Below, piece after piece: positions 11,021 to 21,840 of a DNA stretch of 64,000 nt. The translations under genes were made by a program, and so were the position numbers. Within the stretch, counting starts at the first letter, position 1, and the number at the start of each line of letters is the position of its first letter. Source of the DNA: Pararge aegeria (lineage: Eukaryota; Arthropoda; Insecta; Lepidoptera; Nymphalidae); NCBI RefSeq assembly GCF_905163445.1, contig NC_053193.1, positions 6,076,001 to 6,140,000 of the forward strand. The letters run 5' to 3'. The notes beneath the pieces were generated by a model. It saw only the letters and a program-made list of their open reading frames with translations. It ran no database searches and was not told where the DNA came from.

Positions 11021-14000
11021 ATTCGCATGAGAATATAACAAACAAATCTTTTCATTTCGTTATATGGTGTTATTATGTATATAACTGTAACTTATTACAT
11101 ATTTTCATATGCTGTGTTTACTTTTAAGAAAACATTACACATAAATAGAATAGTAAAAATTTTACGAAAAGGATTGTTTTAGTGTATGTGTTTTTAAGTA
11201 AACCTAATAAATAAAATAATAATAAAATAAATATTAAAATAAAGCGTCCCTGCGAAAGAGCGCGATGTTATTTATGTAATATGTATTGCAAAAATTATAC
11301 GGGTGAAAAGACGTTTGGCAGCCACATAGCGGACCTTCGCTTTCACCTGACTTAAACACAGAAAAGTGAAATAAACTTTTAAGTGCATACAGCAGAGGTG
11401 CTGCGGTGACAAGGTCAAGAAAGTATGAGAACAACAGACTATGCTTCAGAGATGCCTTGTTAGTTTAGTGGATCGCATATTGGTTACAGATCAAAAGTCC
11501 CTGGGTTCACGAAAGATAATTATCAGTTCGCACCGACCTTGATTTAGGAAATTGGCGTTTTTAAAAGCACGTTAACACAATATGATGATAACTGTTAGAT
11601 GTTAAAGAAAACGTTTATTTCTTGCTTTTCAAATGTTTAACAGAGTCAGTTTTTTTTGTCATAAAACACAGTTTTACAGTTTTTGGTACAGTTATTCAAA
11701 TGCGAAATTCCACTAAGTTGATTCCCGATTAAACATTGGGATTTGACTGTTGTACAGATTTATATTTAAGAACTAGTGACCTAGTAGGAATGTACCTAAT
11801 CTTCCAAGACAGATTTTTTTAAGAAACTAGTCATCCCATTTAATGTGACCTTGGAATTTCTCTTATTTTTTCTAAATTGTGTTATATTTTGGAACTAAAA
11901 TTTCAGTCAACACATACGATAAGAAGTGCTCTGTGATACAAAGAACATTACACAAAAAGGAAATTACATTCAACATATTATTTTTTTGAAACTGAAGAAG
12001 AAAAATTGCTCGAAGAAAATGGAAATATTGCGGGTAAACATCTGTCACACGAAAACTCGTAAATCAACTCAATCTCAGCACGTATAGCGCGTTTCCTGGT
12101 TCTTTTCCTTTTACTACCATCGAAATGAGCTTATAAGTGTAAATGGAAGTCACTTTTCTTACGGCCGGAGAGATATTACCCAATTTTTTTCAATACTAGT
12201 TTATTATTACGTGGTAAGAAAATTCAACTAGTGCACTTAGCAGATAAAAAAACCATTAAAATTGCCAAACGGAAGAAGACCGAAAGTTTTGGATTTTTAA
12301 CTCTCAGGGATTTAGTATTTCATTTTTGTTGTCATCGAGTTTCCCCAACAACCAGTTATCGTGTGATGATATAAATACTCATCATCAAATAAGCTTTTGA
12401 GAGCAAAAGAAGAAACTAAGCTCAACACGAGCCTTTCTTCGCATAGGATAGAGATATAGGGTTTCAACTCTTCACACTTTTTAAATTATTATAACACGTA
12501 AGTGATAAGAACCGGTTCCAACGACTTTCGCCGGACAAAAATTTCCTTGTAGAAAACCTCAATAACTAAAAATGTTTTGACCCGTCTGGATATCAAAACC
12601 AGGACCTAATAATCCGTGGTGCAACATTTTAACTTGGAAGTTAACCTATCAGTTGTAATATTAATTCAAATAGAATTTGAACCAGGGTTATTTGCTAGTA
12701 GTACTAGGGTACCATACTATGCAAGGATCTGCACCTTTACGGAGTTGACATTGGACAAGTACAAATGCCTTTGCTTCCTCCACGCAAGATCTGAAATGCC
12801 CTTCGAACTTCCGATTTTCCCAGCGATTTATATTGTAAGTACCTGCAAATCAAGGTTAAATAAGTATCTTCGAGATAATACATTACAGTTTCCCGCTAGT
12901 CAATAATTTAAAGAAAAAATTCAACACAACCCCTTAAACGTTTCAATAGATATTAAATCCATTTCAAGTATTAATCGTTTGTAATCTCGCCCTTTTCAAT
13001 AAACAATCTTCAGTATTGTATGGCGTCTGGACCGAGATCACAAAAGGTTGTATTCCAACACCGACAGCCGATCCTTTGTTCCCACAAGCTGCCGGGCCTT
13101 ATTTCAATTGTTGGAGTTTCCAACTTCTCCGCTCGGAATATATTTAATTATTATTTCGCAATCTTAAGAATAAGGAACCCTTTCCGATTATAGAAAAACA
13201 TCATTGAGTTTAATGGTTCCGAAATTGATAATTTGATTCCGTTTCTGTTGACGGCTTTTGAAAATTTATTCAATTGATACTCGATATTGGATTTCGTCTG
13301 AGCTGCGTAAAAGACCTTTGTATGTCCTATTTATGTGTGATGTAGATCAATCATCGAGTTTTTTAGGCAACTTTGATCTAATCCGCTGAGCGAATGGGTG
13401 TTAGAATTCGGAGGATAGAAAAGCTTCATCGAGCTAATCGATCCAAATATTGATCTATACGTTGAACTTGCTTGCCCAGTGTTTAGCACTATTGTCTATT
13501 AATGGGATGCTCTGGTTTAAGGGCAATACGGGGATTTATGAATTTTCTCTGGTCTATTGGAACTATGGGTATAATAAAACTATCATACTACTAAAAGGTT
13601 AATCCGCTACAGACTCGCTTAAATACACACATCATCACTTAATACAAGGCTTCGCACCACTTAATGCGCCTCGTGTTATGGTGATGCGCTCGACCGTATC
13701 AATAGGAAGATCTTCCGGGTGTGTACGAAAACTTTACTAGCGCGATGCAGGATCTTTATGGCGCCATTTAGTTAGGCAATGTGGAAACCGCCACACAGAC
13801 AATGAGTATAGCTTAAAAAACTTAAGAGTGACAGTTACATAATTAGAACATATATTGTATTACACCATACAAATTTTTCCGGTTGTCACATATCATACCA
13901 AATTAATCATGAAACATCGCCCACTAATGTAACGACATTTTTCATTATTCGTGAATGAACTGACGCAAGTAATAATTTATTGCGGTGCCTGTCTTCATTT

Positions 14001-14361
14001 CTTATATTATTACAATATATATTGATCTCTAGGGTCCGTCTGCTAGAGTTCAGGATAGGAAGCATAATAAATTGTTGTAATTTATATTGTGTTCAATAGA
14101 GCCACAATATCGGTACCATATATCAAGTTCTTTGTTAGGCTAGGTGTTTTACGTACGCATATGTTTAAAGTCGATTCTAGGGAGCTTATACCGAGAAACT
14201 ATCTGTGTGCGATTTGTTTGGGGATTATACACTTAATGCGTTATAAAAAAGGTTATTTTTCCAAATGAATCAAAATCATTTGAAGCGCCATAAGTCATTT
14301 TTATTTTAATTAAGGGAATTAACACTCGTATAACAGCGTCACTTACAGCGCCAAAATGGCG
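11021..14361. other. Noncoding stretch with one tRNA-like SINE head
   Basis: Near 11455-11520 GTTAGTTTAGTGGATCGC and CCCTGGGTTCA resemble A and B boxes of a tRNA-derived SINE head. A 96-codon open frame at 12616-12906 shows no domain or codon pattern I recognise. Nothing else assigned. Confidence 0.45.
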
Positions 14362-14575
14362 TCAATCAATTGAAGGCAATCGGTTCCCCGAACTATGTGC
14401 CTTAGCCATTGCCACTTCAACTTTGTGACTTGCTCGCGGTCTTCTACGGATCTTGATTTGATCTTGTGAACATACTCCGAACTTAGAAGCTCTCTCCAAC
14501 GCCCGATGAGTGACTTTGAACCTTCTCATGAGGCCCATAGTAAGTGCCACACAAGTGAAAGTAAGTTTGTTCTCT
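14362..14575 (-). pseudogene. RTE-type LINE reverse transcriptase C-terminal remnant
   Basis: On the minus strand one frame reads LTMGLMRRFKVTHRALERAS and, after a frameshift, TKLKWQWLRHIVRGTD. This matches the conserved post-RT segment of RTE-like LINEs (VTQRAMERAMLGVSL, KLKWQWAGHIVRR). Frameshifted and truncated, so inactive. Confidence 0.75.
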
Positions 14576-14861
14576 GGTAAAATAAGTCTTACGACGCAAA
14601 TTGCGTGTGAATAAAGCAGAACATAAAAAAATATATTTACATTCTATGTGGTTGTTACGCAATCGTTAAGACCAGTTCACATAAAGGAGAAAAAATAACA
14701 ATTGCGAATCCGCTTCGAACATTGATAGACAGTAGATATAAATAGATATTAGGTTGGCTTAAAAGTAAACACAAAATTAATCGTATATCATGGCAGAAGG
14801 GTCGGCTATTTTTTTAAGTTAAATATCAGCTTGGCTGTACTGAGAGAAAATGCATCTAGCA

Positions 14862-15130
14862 TTGTTAGGGCTCGTCCGGGAAAGTACTACCACCATGCCT
14901 TTTTTGCCGCTAAACAGCATTGTCCTAATGCTGAGTTGTGGTCTGAAGGACGTGGTCGCCGGTGTAATAACAGACACGTGATTCTTAACATCTACGTCAC
15001 AGGTTGATGAACAGACCAACACTTTGCAGAATGTGTTCTTTGCATGACCTGAGAAGTGTTGCTCTGTTTATAAGCAATGGTTTTTCACTTACCATCAGGT
15101 GGCCTATCTGCTTGGTCCATCAATGAATAA
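14862..15130 (+). mobile_element. Family D repeat
   Basis: TGGTCTGAAGGACGTGGTCG, GGTGTAATAACAGACACGTG, CCTGAGAAGTGTTGCTCTGT, then CTTACCATCAGGTGGCC followed by an A-run, the typical 3' end of lepidopteran non-LTR elements. Confidence 0.75.
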
Positions 15131-16052
15131 TTATGAAAAAAAAACCTCCTGTTTTTACTGAACAAACAAATACATTTCTGTGACAGTAGGAAAAGTCACA
15201 CAATAAGGGTTTAATTTACATTTTGTTACGGAATTCTAGAAACATCGAAAATTATACAGGAATAAATCAAAATCATGCACTAAGTTTTTCTCATCCAACA
15301 TTCTCTGAAATTGTTGACAGGGCTTGAATAACTTTTGGCAATGTCGCTTCACTCTATCAGATTAAAAGATCGCACTCAGAATCCGGGGCGAGCGCAGACT
15401 GGGGCGGAGAACAGAGAAAATGTGGTAAGGCGGTTTCCCATACATACATCCAAGCACGTTACAGTATTCCATCTGATATCTATACCAATATTATAAATGC
15501 GGAAGTATGTATGTCGGTTTGTTTATTAGTTTAGCACGTAATATAAACAAATCAAATAGAAATTATGCTCAGAATTCTACAATATTGCGTTTGGCAAGAA
15601 ACAATAATAAATTTTATTCAAAACATGATATATTCCATTTATAGAAAACCCAATTAAAGAATGAAATAACTGAACTGCATCGCGAGAGATAGTAAATGAT
15701 GTGAAATCATTCTTTTAAGATTGCACTTCTACTTAAATGAAGACTACATTACATTTGCACACTTATACACACACCCACACACTTAGGCACAAACACACAC
15801 ACCCACTCACACTCATTGATTGTGTTGTGAATATCGGAACTGATTGTTTGCATATTTTGTACTTGCACCTATTACTGAATTGTCACAGTTTAGAATTGTA
15901 ATCTAGATTTGGCCTTATTTTAGTAATAAAATAAACCGTGAACCAAAACAATTTGTAACGCTGTTGCATAACTAATAAATAAATAACTAACTAATTTTCA
16001 TAACAGAAAAGCCGTTCTTGCGATATCAAAAGAAATCCTTGTTGCCTATACA
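15131..16052. other. Noncoding; Helitron 5' scrap and CA-rich microsatellite
   Basis: CCAATATTATAAATGCGGAA (about 15483) resembles the 5' end of the Helitron-like element at 40254. An impure (AC)n tract lies at about 15764-15816. Nothing else assigned. Confidence 0.6.
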
Positions 16053-16240
16053 CAGTGGCGTGCATAGAGGGTATGCACAGGGTATGCGAAAGATATAAAA
16101 CGAAGAAAATCTCTAGTACAAGTTATAAAAAACTTAAGTATAAGCATTTTAGAAGTTATAAAAAGCCTAACTCGTACTGAAGATTTTCTTCATTTTGTAT
16201 CATCTGCATACATACCTGTACATACCTTCTTTGCACACTG
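16053..16240. mobile_element. hAT-like MITE with terminal inverted repeats
   Basis: The left end (CAGTGGCGTGCATAG, then GGGTATGCACAGGGTATG) pairs with the right end read in reverse complement (CAGTGTGCAAAG, AAGGTATGTACAGGTATG). Pairing continues through GAAGAAAATCT..CAGTACRAGTT to about 80 bp. The CAGTG ends suggest hAT; a clean 8-bp target duplication is not evident. Confidence 0.7.
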
Positions 16241-16453
16241 CCTGATTGTAGAATGTTTATTGCAATAAATTTTGAAAAATAAAGCATTCGTCTTAGAGGA
16301 TAGCATTCTCTTAATAATTTCTAGCTCATAAAAAACAAAATATAAAAAAAATAACAAAAGTTACAGTAACATGCAAGAAAATCGTTGGCTCTAGAAGCCA
16401 GAACGCTGCCACCATGGCTCCTGTACGTATAGAGTTTATATCTTATAATACTA

Positions 16454-16609
16454 CTAGCGGACCCCAACGCCATCTGTCGGGCTGATTTGTGAATCTAAAC
16501 CATCCAGGGTGCCACCCAAACGCTTACTAAAAAATCATTCAAATCGGTCCAGCCGTTTAGGAGGAGTTCAGTGACATACACACGCACACAAGAAATATGT
16601 ATATAAAGA
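16454..16609 (-). mobile_element. Non-autonomous Helitron-like element, 156 bp
   Basis: On the minus strand it begins TCTTTATATACAT after an A and ends GGGGTCCGCTAG before a T, the Helitron 5'-TC/CTAG-3' pattern with A-T insertion. The interior holds AACGGCTGGACCGATTTGAA, a common Lepidoptera repeat module. Confidence 0.65.
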
Positions 16610-16918
16610 TATATTGCAGCAGTGTATACTCAGGCTTAGGATATGAATGCGGTAGACCCGAGGCCGTTGCGTTTGTAAATATTTATTTTTATTTATTACG
16701 CTTTGCAGAAGCAAAATTGTCTGTCTGTAGAAAAACGTGTTAACTATATCTACGTCACAAAATTTAATAGAGTATATTAATGCTGAATATCCTTATGTAT
16801 TGAACCGCAGATCAATTTCGATAGATTTTAGTAGTAGTAAAGCAACAAAAATCACCCTTTTATAAGTTACATAGCTATACATATAGCACACATATACACA
16901 TATATATATATATATGTT

Positions 16919-17000
16919 ATAGCAATATTATATATTTATATATATAAATATATAATATTATATTATATATTTATATATATATAAATATATAATATTGCTA
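16919..17000. repeat. AT-rich inverted repeat, about 40-bp arms
   Basis: TAGCAATATTATATATTTAT at the left is matched by the reverse complement ending ATATAATATTGCTA at the right. Each arm is itself nearly palindromic, so a cruciform or multi-hairpin fold is possible. An (AT)n run precedes it. Confidence 0.8.
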
Positions 17001-17019
17001 TATATAAATAGCTATACGA

Positions 17020-18287
17020 AGGAAGGTCCTATGGAGAAACCGAAAAGAAAAAGCTATAGTCTACACCGCTACGGAATTAATATTCCACGTACAAAGATGA
17101 AACCCGTTGTTACCTCCTTTGTAGTACACACCACAAGTGTGTAAATCTGAAGATCAGGCTATCTTTGAATAAAGATTGAATACTTAATCAATTAAAATTA
17201 AGCTTAAGTGACTTAACAATTATTCATTGATTCATTGAAGAAATTATAAAGTACACCATACAGATTCTCATGCTGTTTGCGGAGTATTGCTATAATATAT
17301 ATATATAATTTTCAAAATATATTATGGATTTCCGCAAAGTAATGCCTGCTACTATGAACCCTCTGAACGTGTAAAACATGCAGGTGTTCACTAGTGTCGT
17401 TTAATTTTCCTCCACTCGAGACCCGAGGTAGTTCTGTAAACACATAAACCCTAAGTGTTTCTACACGGCAGCGTACAAGATTACCCTATTGTATGCTAGA
17501 GCCAATTTAGAAAAAAAAAACATTTCTATTTTCACCTAGAACTCGCAAACCGATCTTCCGTAAAAATCACCACGTAGTTAAACATCGATTACGTTATGCT
17601 CTAAGAGTTAATTATAATGCGTGTGATAGTTTATATAAGTAGAGTTGTTGTTATAGATCTTTGTACTGTTTGAACTGGTTGTCTTTGTACTGTACTTTGT
17701 ATCTTTATCTGAGTACTTTTAAGTACTTGGCCCGTATGGTCTGCAATAACCATCCACCTCCAGCCCGTATGATGAAGTCCATATATCCTTGTCAAGTTCA
17801 CTTCGCATCTACATAATCTTTTCCCTTTATAGTATATGATTAGTTTTAATTAGTGTTTATTAATTTACTTATGTGTGGAAGCTGAATCTAGTTTATTTTT
17901 ATTAAAAATATCATGTTCTACTGCCTTGATTAGAGCTAAGGACGTATTGGATTGTCAAAATCATATTGCTCATAATAATTTTAAGTAAAACGAGTTCATT
18001 TGAGGGTATTTACCTACACTTTATTAAGCAAGGGGTTTTTTTATTCTCCCCATGAAGGCGTTATAGAGGATGAAAGTATGTATGAAAATCTGTAATTTTT
18101 CATTTTTGCGTATCACGCTTTTTGAAAATTCTACGCCCAAAGGAAAGTCCTTGAATATTATAGTTTAATCTTTGGAAATTGGTTTTTAGTTTGGCTTTCT
18201 GTTAAAAATAAAATAGTTTTTCTTTTTAAATCCACTCTTTTAAATTTGCTATTTTAATTTTCGTTTACTTTTCATTCTGGTAATAGT
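17020..18287. other. Noncoding stretch, nothing assigned
   Basis: AT-rich. Two ATATCCTT strings (16787, 17783) resemble U12 donors but have no coding sequence before them (see rejected). Confidence 0.5.
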
Positions 18288-18475
18288 TTAGTAATAGAGG
18301 TATAGCCATATACAGTGCCTTTCATCAATATCATCATATCCGCCGATAGACGTCCACTGCTGGACATAGATCTTTTGTAGGGAGTTCCAAGTTCCACGGT
18401 TTTGTACCTTGAATCCTGCGGCTCCCTGCGACGCGCCTAATGTTGTCCGTCCACCTCGTCGGGGGTCGACCCGAA
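18288..18475 (-). pseudogene. RTE-type LINE C-terminal remnant, minus part
   Basis: The minus strand reads SGRPPTRWTDNIRRVAGSRR and, in another frame, RGTWNSLQKIYVQQWTSIGG. These are the conserved last residues of lepidopteran RTE-like ORFs (GRPPTRWTDD.., YVQQWTSIGG). It is truncated and frameshifted. Confidence 0.8.
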
Positions 18476-18572
18476 GCTGAAGTGGCAATGGGCGGGGCAC
18501 ATAGTTCGCAGGAGGGATGGACGTTGGGGTCCCAAGGTGCTGGAATGGCAGCCCCGCACTGGTAAACGCAGC
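18473..18572 (+). pseudogene. RTE-type LINE fragment, inverted plus part
   Basis: The plus strand reads PKLKWQWAGHIVRRRDGRWG then PKVLEWQPRTGKRSV. In an intact ORF this segment lies directly before GRPPTRW, which is encoded here on the opposite strand next to it. The head-to-head arrangement is a 5' inversion of the kind made by twin priming. Confidence 0.8.
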
Positions 18573-18904
18573 GTATGCGCGTGCATAGGCGCCTATGCAC
18601 TGTAGTAATTTTTCATGTATAGATCTTAAATTCTATGCAGATAAATTGCTGGTTCGTTAGTTCACAATAAGGTGAAAGGATCATTAAAAGTTTTAGTTTC
18701 CTACAAGCAAAGTGTCTAACTTAACATACATAGATGATTGTACCGTCGAAAAGAAAATTTTAAAGAGCGCGTAAAACTTAATATCTTAAAAGAAAATAAC
18801 GATTTCGAGTCTGTCCAAATCTCTGATGTTAGAGGCATATTGTCGCGGCGTATATACAACTATATATAAAAATCCGAAAAAAATTTCGGATTTTACAGGA
18901 CTTC
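18573..18904. other. Noncoding stretch, nothing assigned
   Basis: No recognisable feature apart from a short inverted repeat around AATCCGAAA/TTTCGGATT near 18870-18895. Confidence 0.5.
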
Positions 18905-19229
18905 ACAGGCTTTAGAGGTACATTATGAGAATGCCTCTGAGACTTATCTGTGAAACCAAAAATCTAATAGTTTATGAGTAAACCACTGCCATAGTTTTTA
19001 ATGAAAGAAATCTGATATTCTAACATCACATACAAAATTAAAATCATGCGACTCCTGTCACTTTATAAGGTACGCGTCGCGTAGCGTAGATACTATGCGC
19101 GTGTCGGTTTTTTATCTTTATTAGGGTTGTCATTAGTCATAAACTTAAAATATTTTGAATTCTTTTGTATAGAAAAATAAATATGCTTCTTTTAATTTAA
19201 TATTTTGCAGGGTGATTCCTTATGAAATA
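18905..19229 (+). repeat. Family F dispersed repeat, copy 1
   Basis: GGCTTTAGAGGTACA, TGAGTAAACCAYTGCCATAG, ACTCCYGTCACTT, GCGTAGCGTA and TTCTTATGAAAT-type tail occur in the same order at 26957-27247. The family is not recognised. Confidence 0.8.
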
Positions 19230-19344
19230 TACTTATGCATACATCTATAGTATTTCGTATTCTATAACACATTTTATATTGAATTTTAATTTATAATTCT
19301 CGCGATGCTCAAGCATTACCCCCTTTTTAATAAACATGGTGTAG

Positions 19345-19650
19345 TGTTGGAGTGATAGCCTAGTGGTTAGAACTTCGTCTACACTTTCGAGGGGCCGAGT
19401 TCGATTCTAAGCACGTATCTCTAACTTTTTAAGTTATGTGCGTTTAAAATAAATGCAATTAAAGTTTGATTTGCTGTAAAGGAAAATATCGTGAGCAAAA
19501 TTGCATGCCTGAGAGTTCTCCATGATATTCTCAAAGGCGTGTGTAGTCCTAAAATCCCCACTGGGCCAGCGTTATGGACTACGGCCTAAACCCGTCTCAA
19601 TGTGGAAGGAGACCCGTGCCCGGACTGGAACGGGTTAATATAATGATGCA
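19345..19650 (+). mobile_element. SINE-A, full length, plus orientation
   Basis: tRNA-like head (GTGATAGCCTAGTGGTTAG box A; GAGTTCGATTC box B), TAAGTTATGTGCGTTTAAAA, GGAAAATATCGTGAG, CATGCCTGAGAGTTCTCCAT, ACTGGGCCAGCG..GGACTACGGCC and a GAGACCCGTGCCC 3' end. This copy defines the family for the others. Confidence 0.88.
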
Positions 19651-19705
19651 AGTTGGAGTAGCTACGCATTGCTACGACACGTCCTGACATTTGAGAAGTG
19701 CTCTC

Positions 19706-19867
19706 AGTTAAATTGTGTTAAAACACCCATTCCAACATTCTAACACGTTTATTTGTTTAGGCTTATAGGTACTATTTCTGCTTTACCAGGATCAACCTAA
19801 ATTTTCGATACTGACATAGTACATATATAATACAAATAATTACAATATGTTACAAAACCTATGAACT
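19706..19867 (+). repeat. Family G direct repeat, left copy
   Basis: AACACGTTTATTTGTTTAGG, CTTATAGGTACTATTTCTGC and ACAATATGTTACAAAA recur at 20180-20340 with few changes; 313 bp separate the copies. Confidence 0.85.
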
Positions 19868-20077
19868 ATCAACTCTGTATTTCGTTTTTAAAAGTTCAGT
19901 TTAAGTATCTATTTTGTAATGGATAGAATGAAAATATATTACGTAATAGAGCTACGAGAAAAGAAAATAAAAGTAGTACGCATTTATTTAGTTTTATTGT
20001 TTAAACTTAATATATTTCGTAATTTTTATTATTTCTAAGTATTTATTTAATAAATTTAAAGTGCATATAAAAAATTT

Positions 20078-20165
20078 CGGAACTGACAGGATTTGAACCT
20101 GCTACAGTCGCCATAAGACTGATGTGAAAGGCATATACTAATTTCGGCATCGATAAGCAATGGTC
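20078..20165 (-). mobile_element. Degenerate tRNA-like sequence between family G repeats
   Basis: The minus strand contains GCAGGTTCAAATCCTGTC, a good TPsiC arm and B box, but no matching acceptor stem was found. Probably a SINE head or tRNA pseudogene. Confidence 0.4.
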
Positions 20166-20179
20166 GGAAATAGAACATT

Positions 20180-20340
20180 AGTTAAAGTGTGACAAAACAC
20201 CCATCCCCAAATTCTAACACGTTTATTTGTTTAGGCTTATAGGTACTATTTCTGCTTTACCATCATCAAGCTAAATTTGCGATACCAACATAGGACATAT
20301 ATAGTACAACAAATTACAATATGTTACAAAAACTATGAAA
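20180..20340 (+). repeat. Family G direct repeat, right copy
   Basis: See the left copy. The spacing is small-LTR-like, but the ends lack an obvious TG..CA and no retroelement ORF lies between. Confidence 0.85.
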
Positions 20341-20342
20341 GA

Positions 20343-21659
20343 TGTAAAAACAAGCGAAATCGCGGGAAGCAATCAGCACTCACATGGAATCGCTTATTGA
20401 TTTCATCCTGAGTATTTCATTCGAAAAGGTTTCATTTAGGGATGTCAAAACATTTATATTGAATGAAATATTAAGGAGGGGAGTCGTTATCTTTTGCCGT
20501 TCGTTAATATGCCTTGCTCTTATTAGCGGTAGCTTCTATTGTATTCAGAGATATATGTATATCTCTCTTCATCTGTTCTTTCCATCCTCATAAAAAAATA
20601 GTACTTAATAAAATATGGTAAGAGTACAGAATTGTAAGGTATAGGAATTTATCTATTTGCCTTGTTTTGTTTGTTGATTATCTATTTGTAACACATATTA
20701 ACTCAAACACTGCACTGATGTTTATTAAATTTCTCATGTATATGGCTTGTAGCCTAAAGATGGGCACTTTTTATCCCAGAAGTTCCCACAGGATTTCAAA
20801 AAAATATTTGTAAACTTCTCCTTCTTCCTCTGTTTCTGGGCCTTTATCCGTACTTGGTTGGCCGAAACCGTCCGTTGTACGTAGTGCCACTGGTACGGCT
20901 CCCCAATGGATCAGCCCAGCCAGCTGAACTCACTCTAGAAACTTCTAGAGTGAGTTCAGGCCGGCCAGGTCGCCGCGCCGAGTGCGTCTTAGTATACATG
21001 GTACGGCCTATACCTTGTAAGGCTTTAAGCGATAGTAGTAAAACCAAGGTCTAATAGGAGGCTTATAATCTCATTCATCTCATCTCATTACTAAAAGCTA
21101 GCTGCTTGTGTTTAAATAAATCATACCAAATTTGTGATCAATCTAAGAAAAAATATTCAAAATTGATAATGAATTCGAAATAAGGTAAGGTAGTGCGTGA
21201 ATACGCAAGGGAAAAGAGCGATGTAAAAGTTTTAAAAGGAGTGAATAAATTCTCTCGAAAAATGTAAATCTTTTAAGTAACACCTGAACAACTGGTAAAG
21301 AACTGAGATTTCCTTAAAAAGTTATAACGTATTGTTTGTTGAAAAGAATATGTTAATGAACAAGAGCATTTTTCCAATTAAATTAAGCGTATAAAATATA
21401 TGGCGTAATAAAAGTAACAAATATTTAAAGTGAGATATTTTGAATATTATTTTTGTTGTGTCCAAGCTTCTAAGCGTATGATCAATAGCAAGATAACAAT
21501 GTTTTCCTATAGTAAACTGTCAAGATATTCATTATTCTTTAGATAAAGATTCACATTGAATTAAAGTTAAAGTCTAAAGTTACATGAATAGATAAATACT
21601 GCAAAATTTTGGGAAATGAAAACGTGAGTACGTTTTACATTGTAAAGTGTATAGTGAGT
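20343..21659. other. Noncoding stretch with one palindrome
   Basis: Short frames overlapping on both strands at 20844-21054 coincide with a palindrome and are not convincing genes. Nothing else assigned. Confidence 0.5.
20924..20959. repeat. Perfect palindrome, 17-bp arms, 2-nt spacer
   Basis: The arm CTGAACTCACTCTAGAA is followed after AC by its exact reverse complement. Confidence 0.95.
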
Positions 21660-21840
21660 GTGTGAGTTGCCGGTGCTGATGGGCGTGGTTGCCGGTGTAA
21701 TTACAGGCATATTAGGCCTAACACCTACGCTTCAAATTAATGGACACAGGGCGTCAAGTTGCAAGACGTGCTCCTACAGCCCTGTGAAGTGTTGCTCTGT
21801 TTATAGGCGATGGTTTTCCACTTACCATCACTATTTATTA
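21660..21840 (+). mobile_element. Family D repeat
   Basis: GGTGTAATTACAGGCATATT, AATGGACACAGGGCGTCAAG, GCCCTGTGAAGTGTTGCTCT, GATGGTTTTCCACTTACCAT. Confidence 0.75.

Noticed and set aside
12616..12906. 96-codon open frame
   Set aside because: Not similar to anything recognised, no neighbouring exons, and the sequence around it is repeat-poor AT-rich DNA.
16787..16794. ATATCCTT resembling the U12 donor that would pair with the AC acceptor at 36366; another at 17783-17790
   Set aside because: Neither follows sequence encoding a Cav3 N-terminus. The required phase and a final proline codon start (CC) are absent, and one has a stop codon just upstream.
20078..20165. Functional tRNA gene on the minus strand
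   Set aside because: A good B box is present, but no acceptor-stem pairing or clean A box was found.
20844..21054. Paired open frames on both strands over the 20.9-kb palindrome
   Set aside because: Their similar peptides arise because the palindrome reads alike on both strands; no gene evidence.
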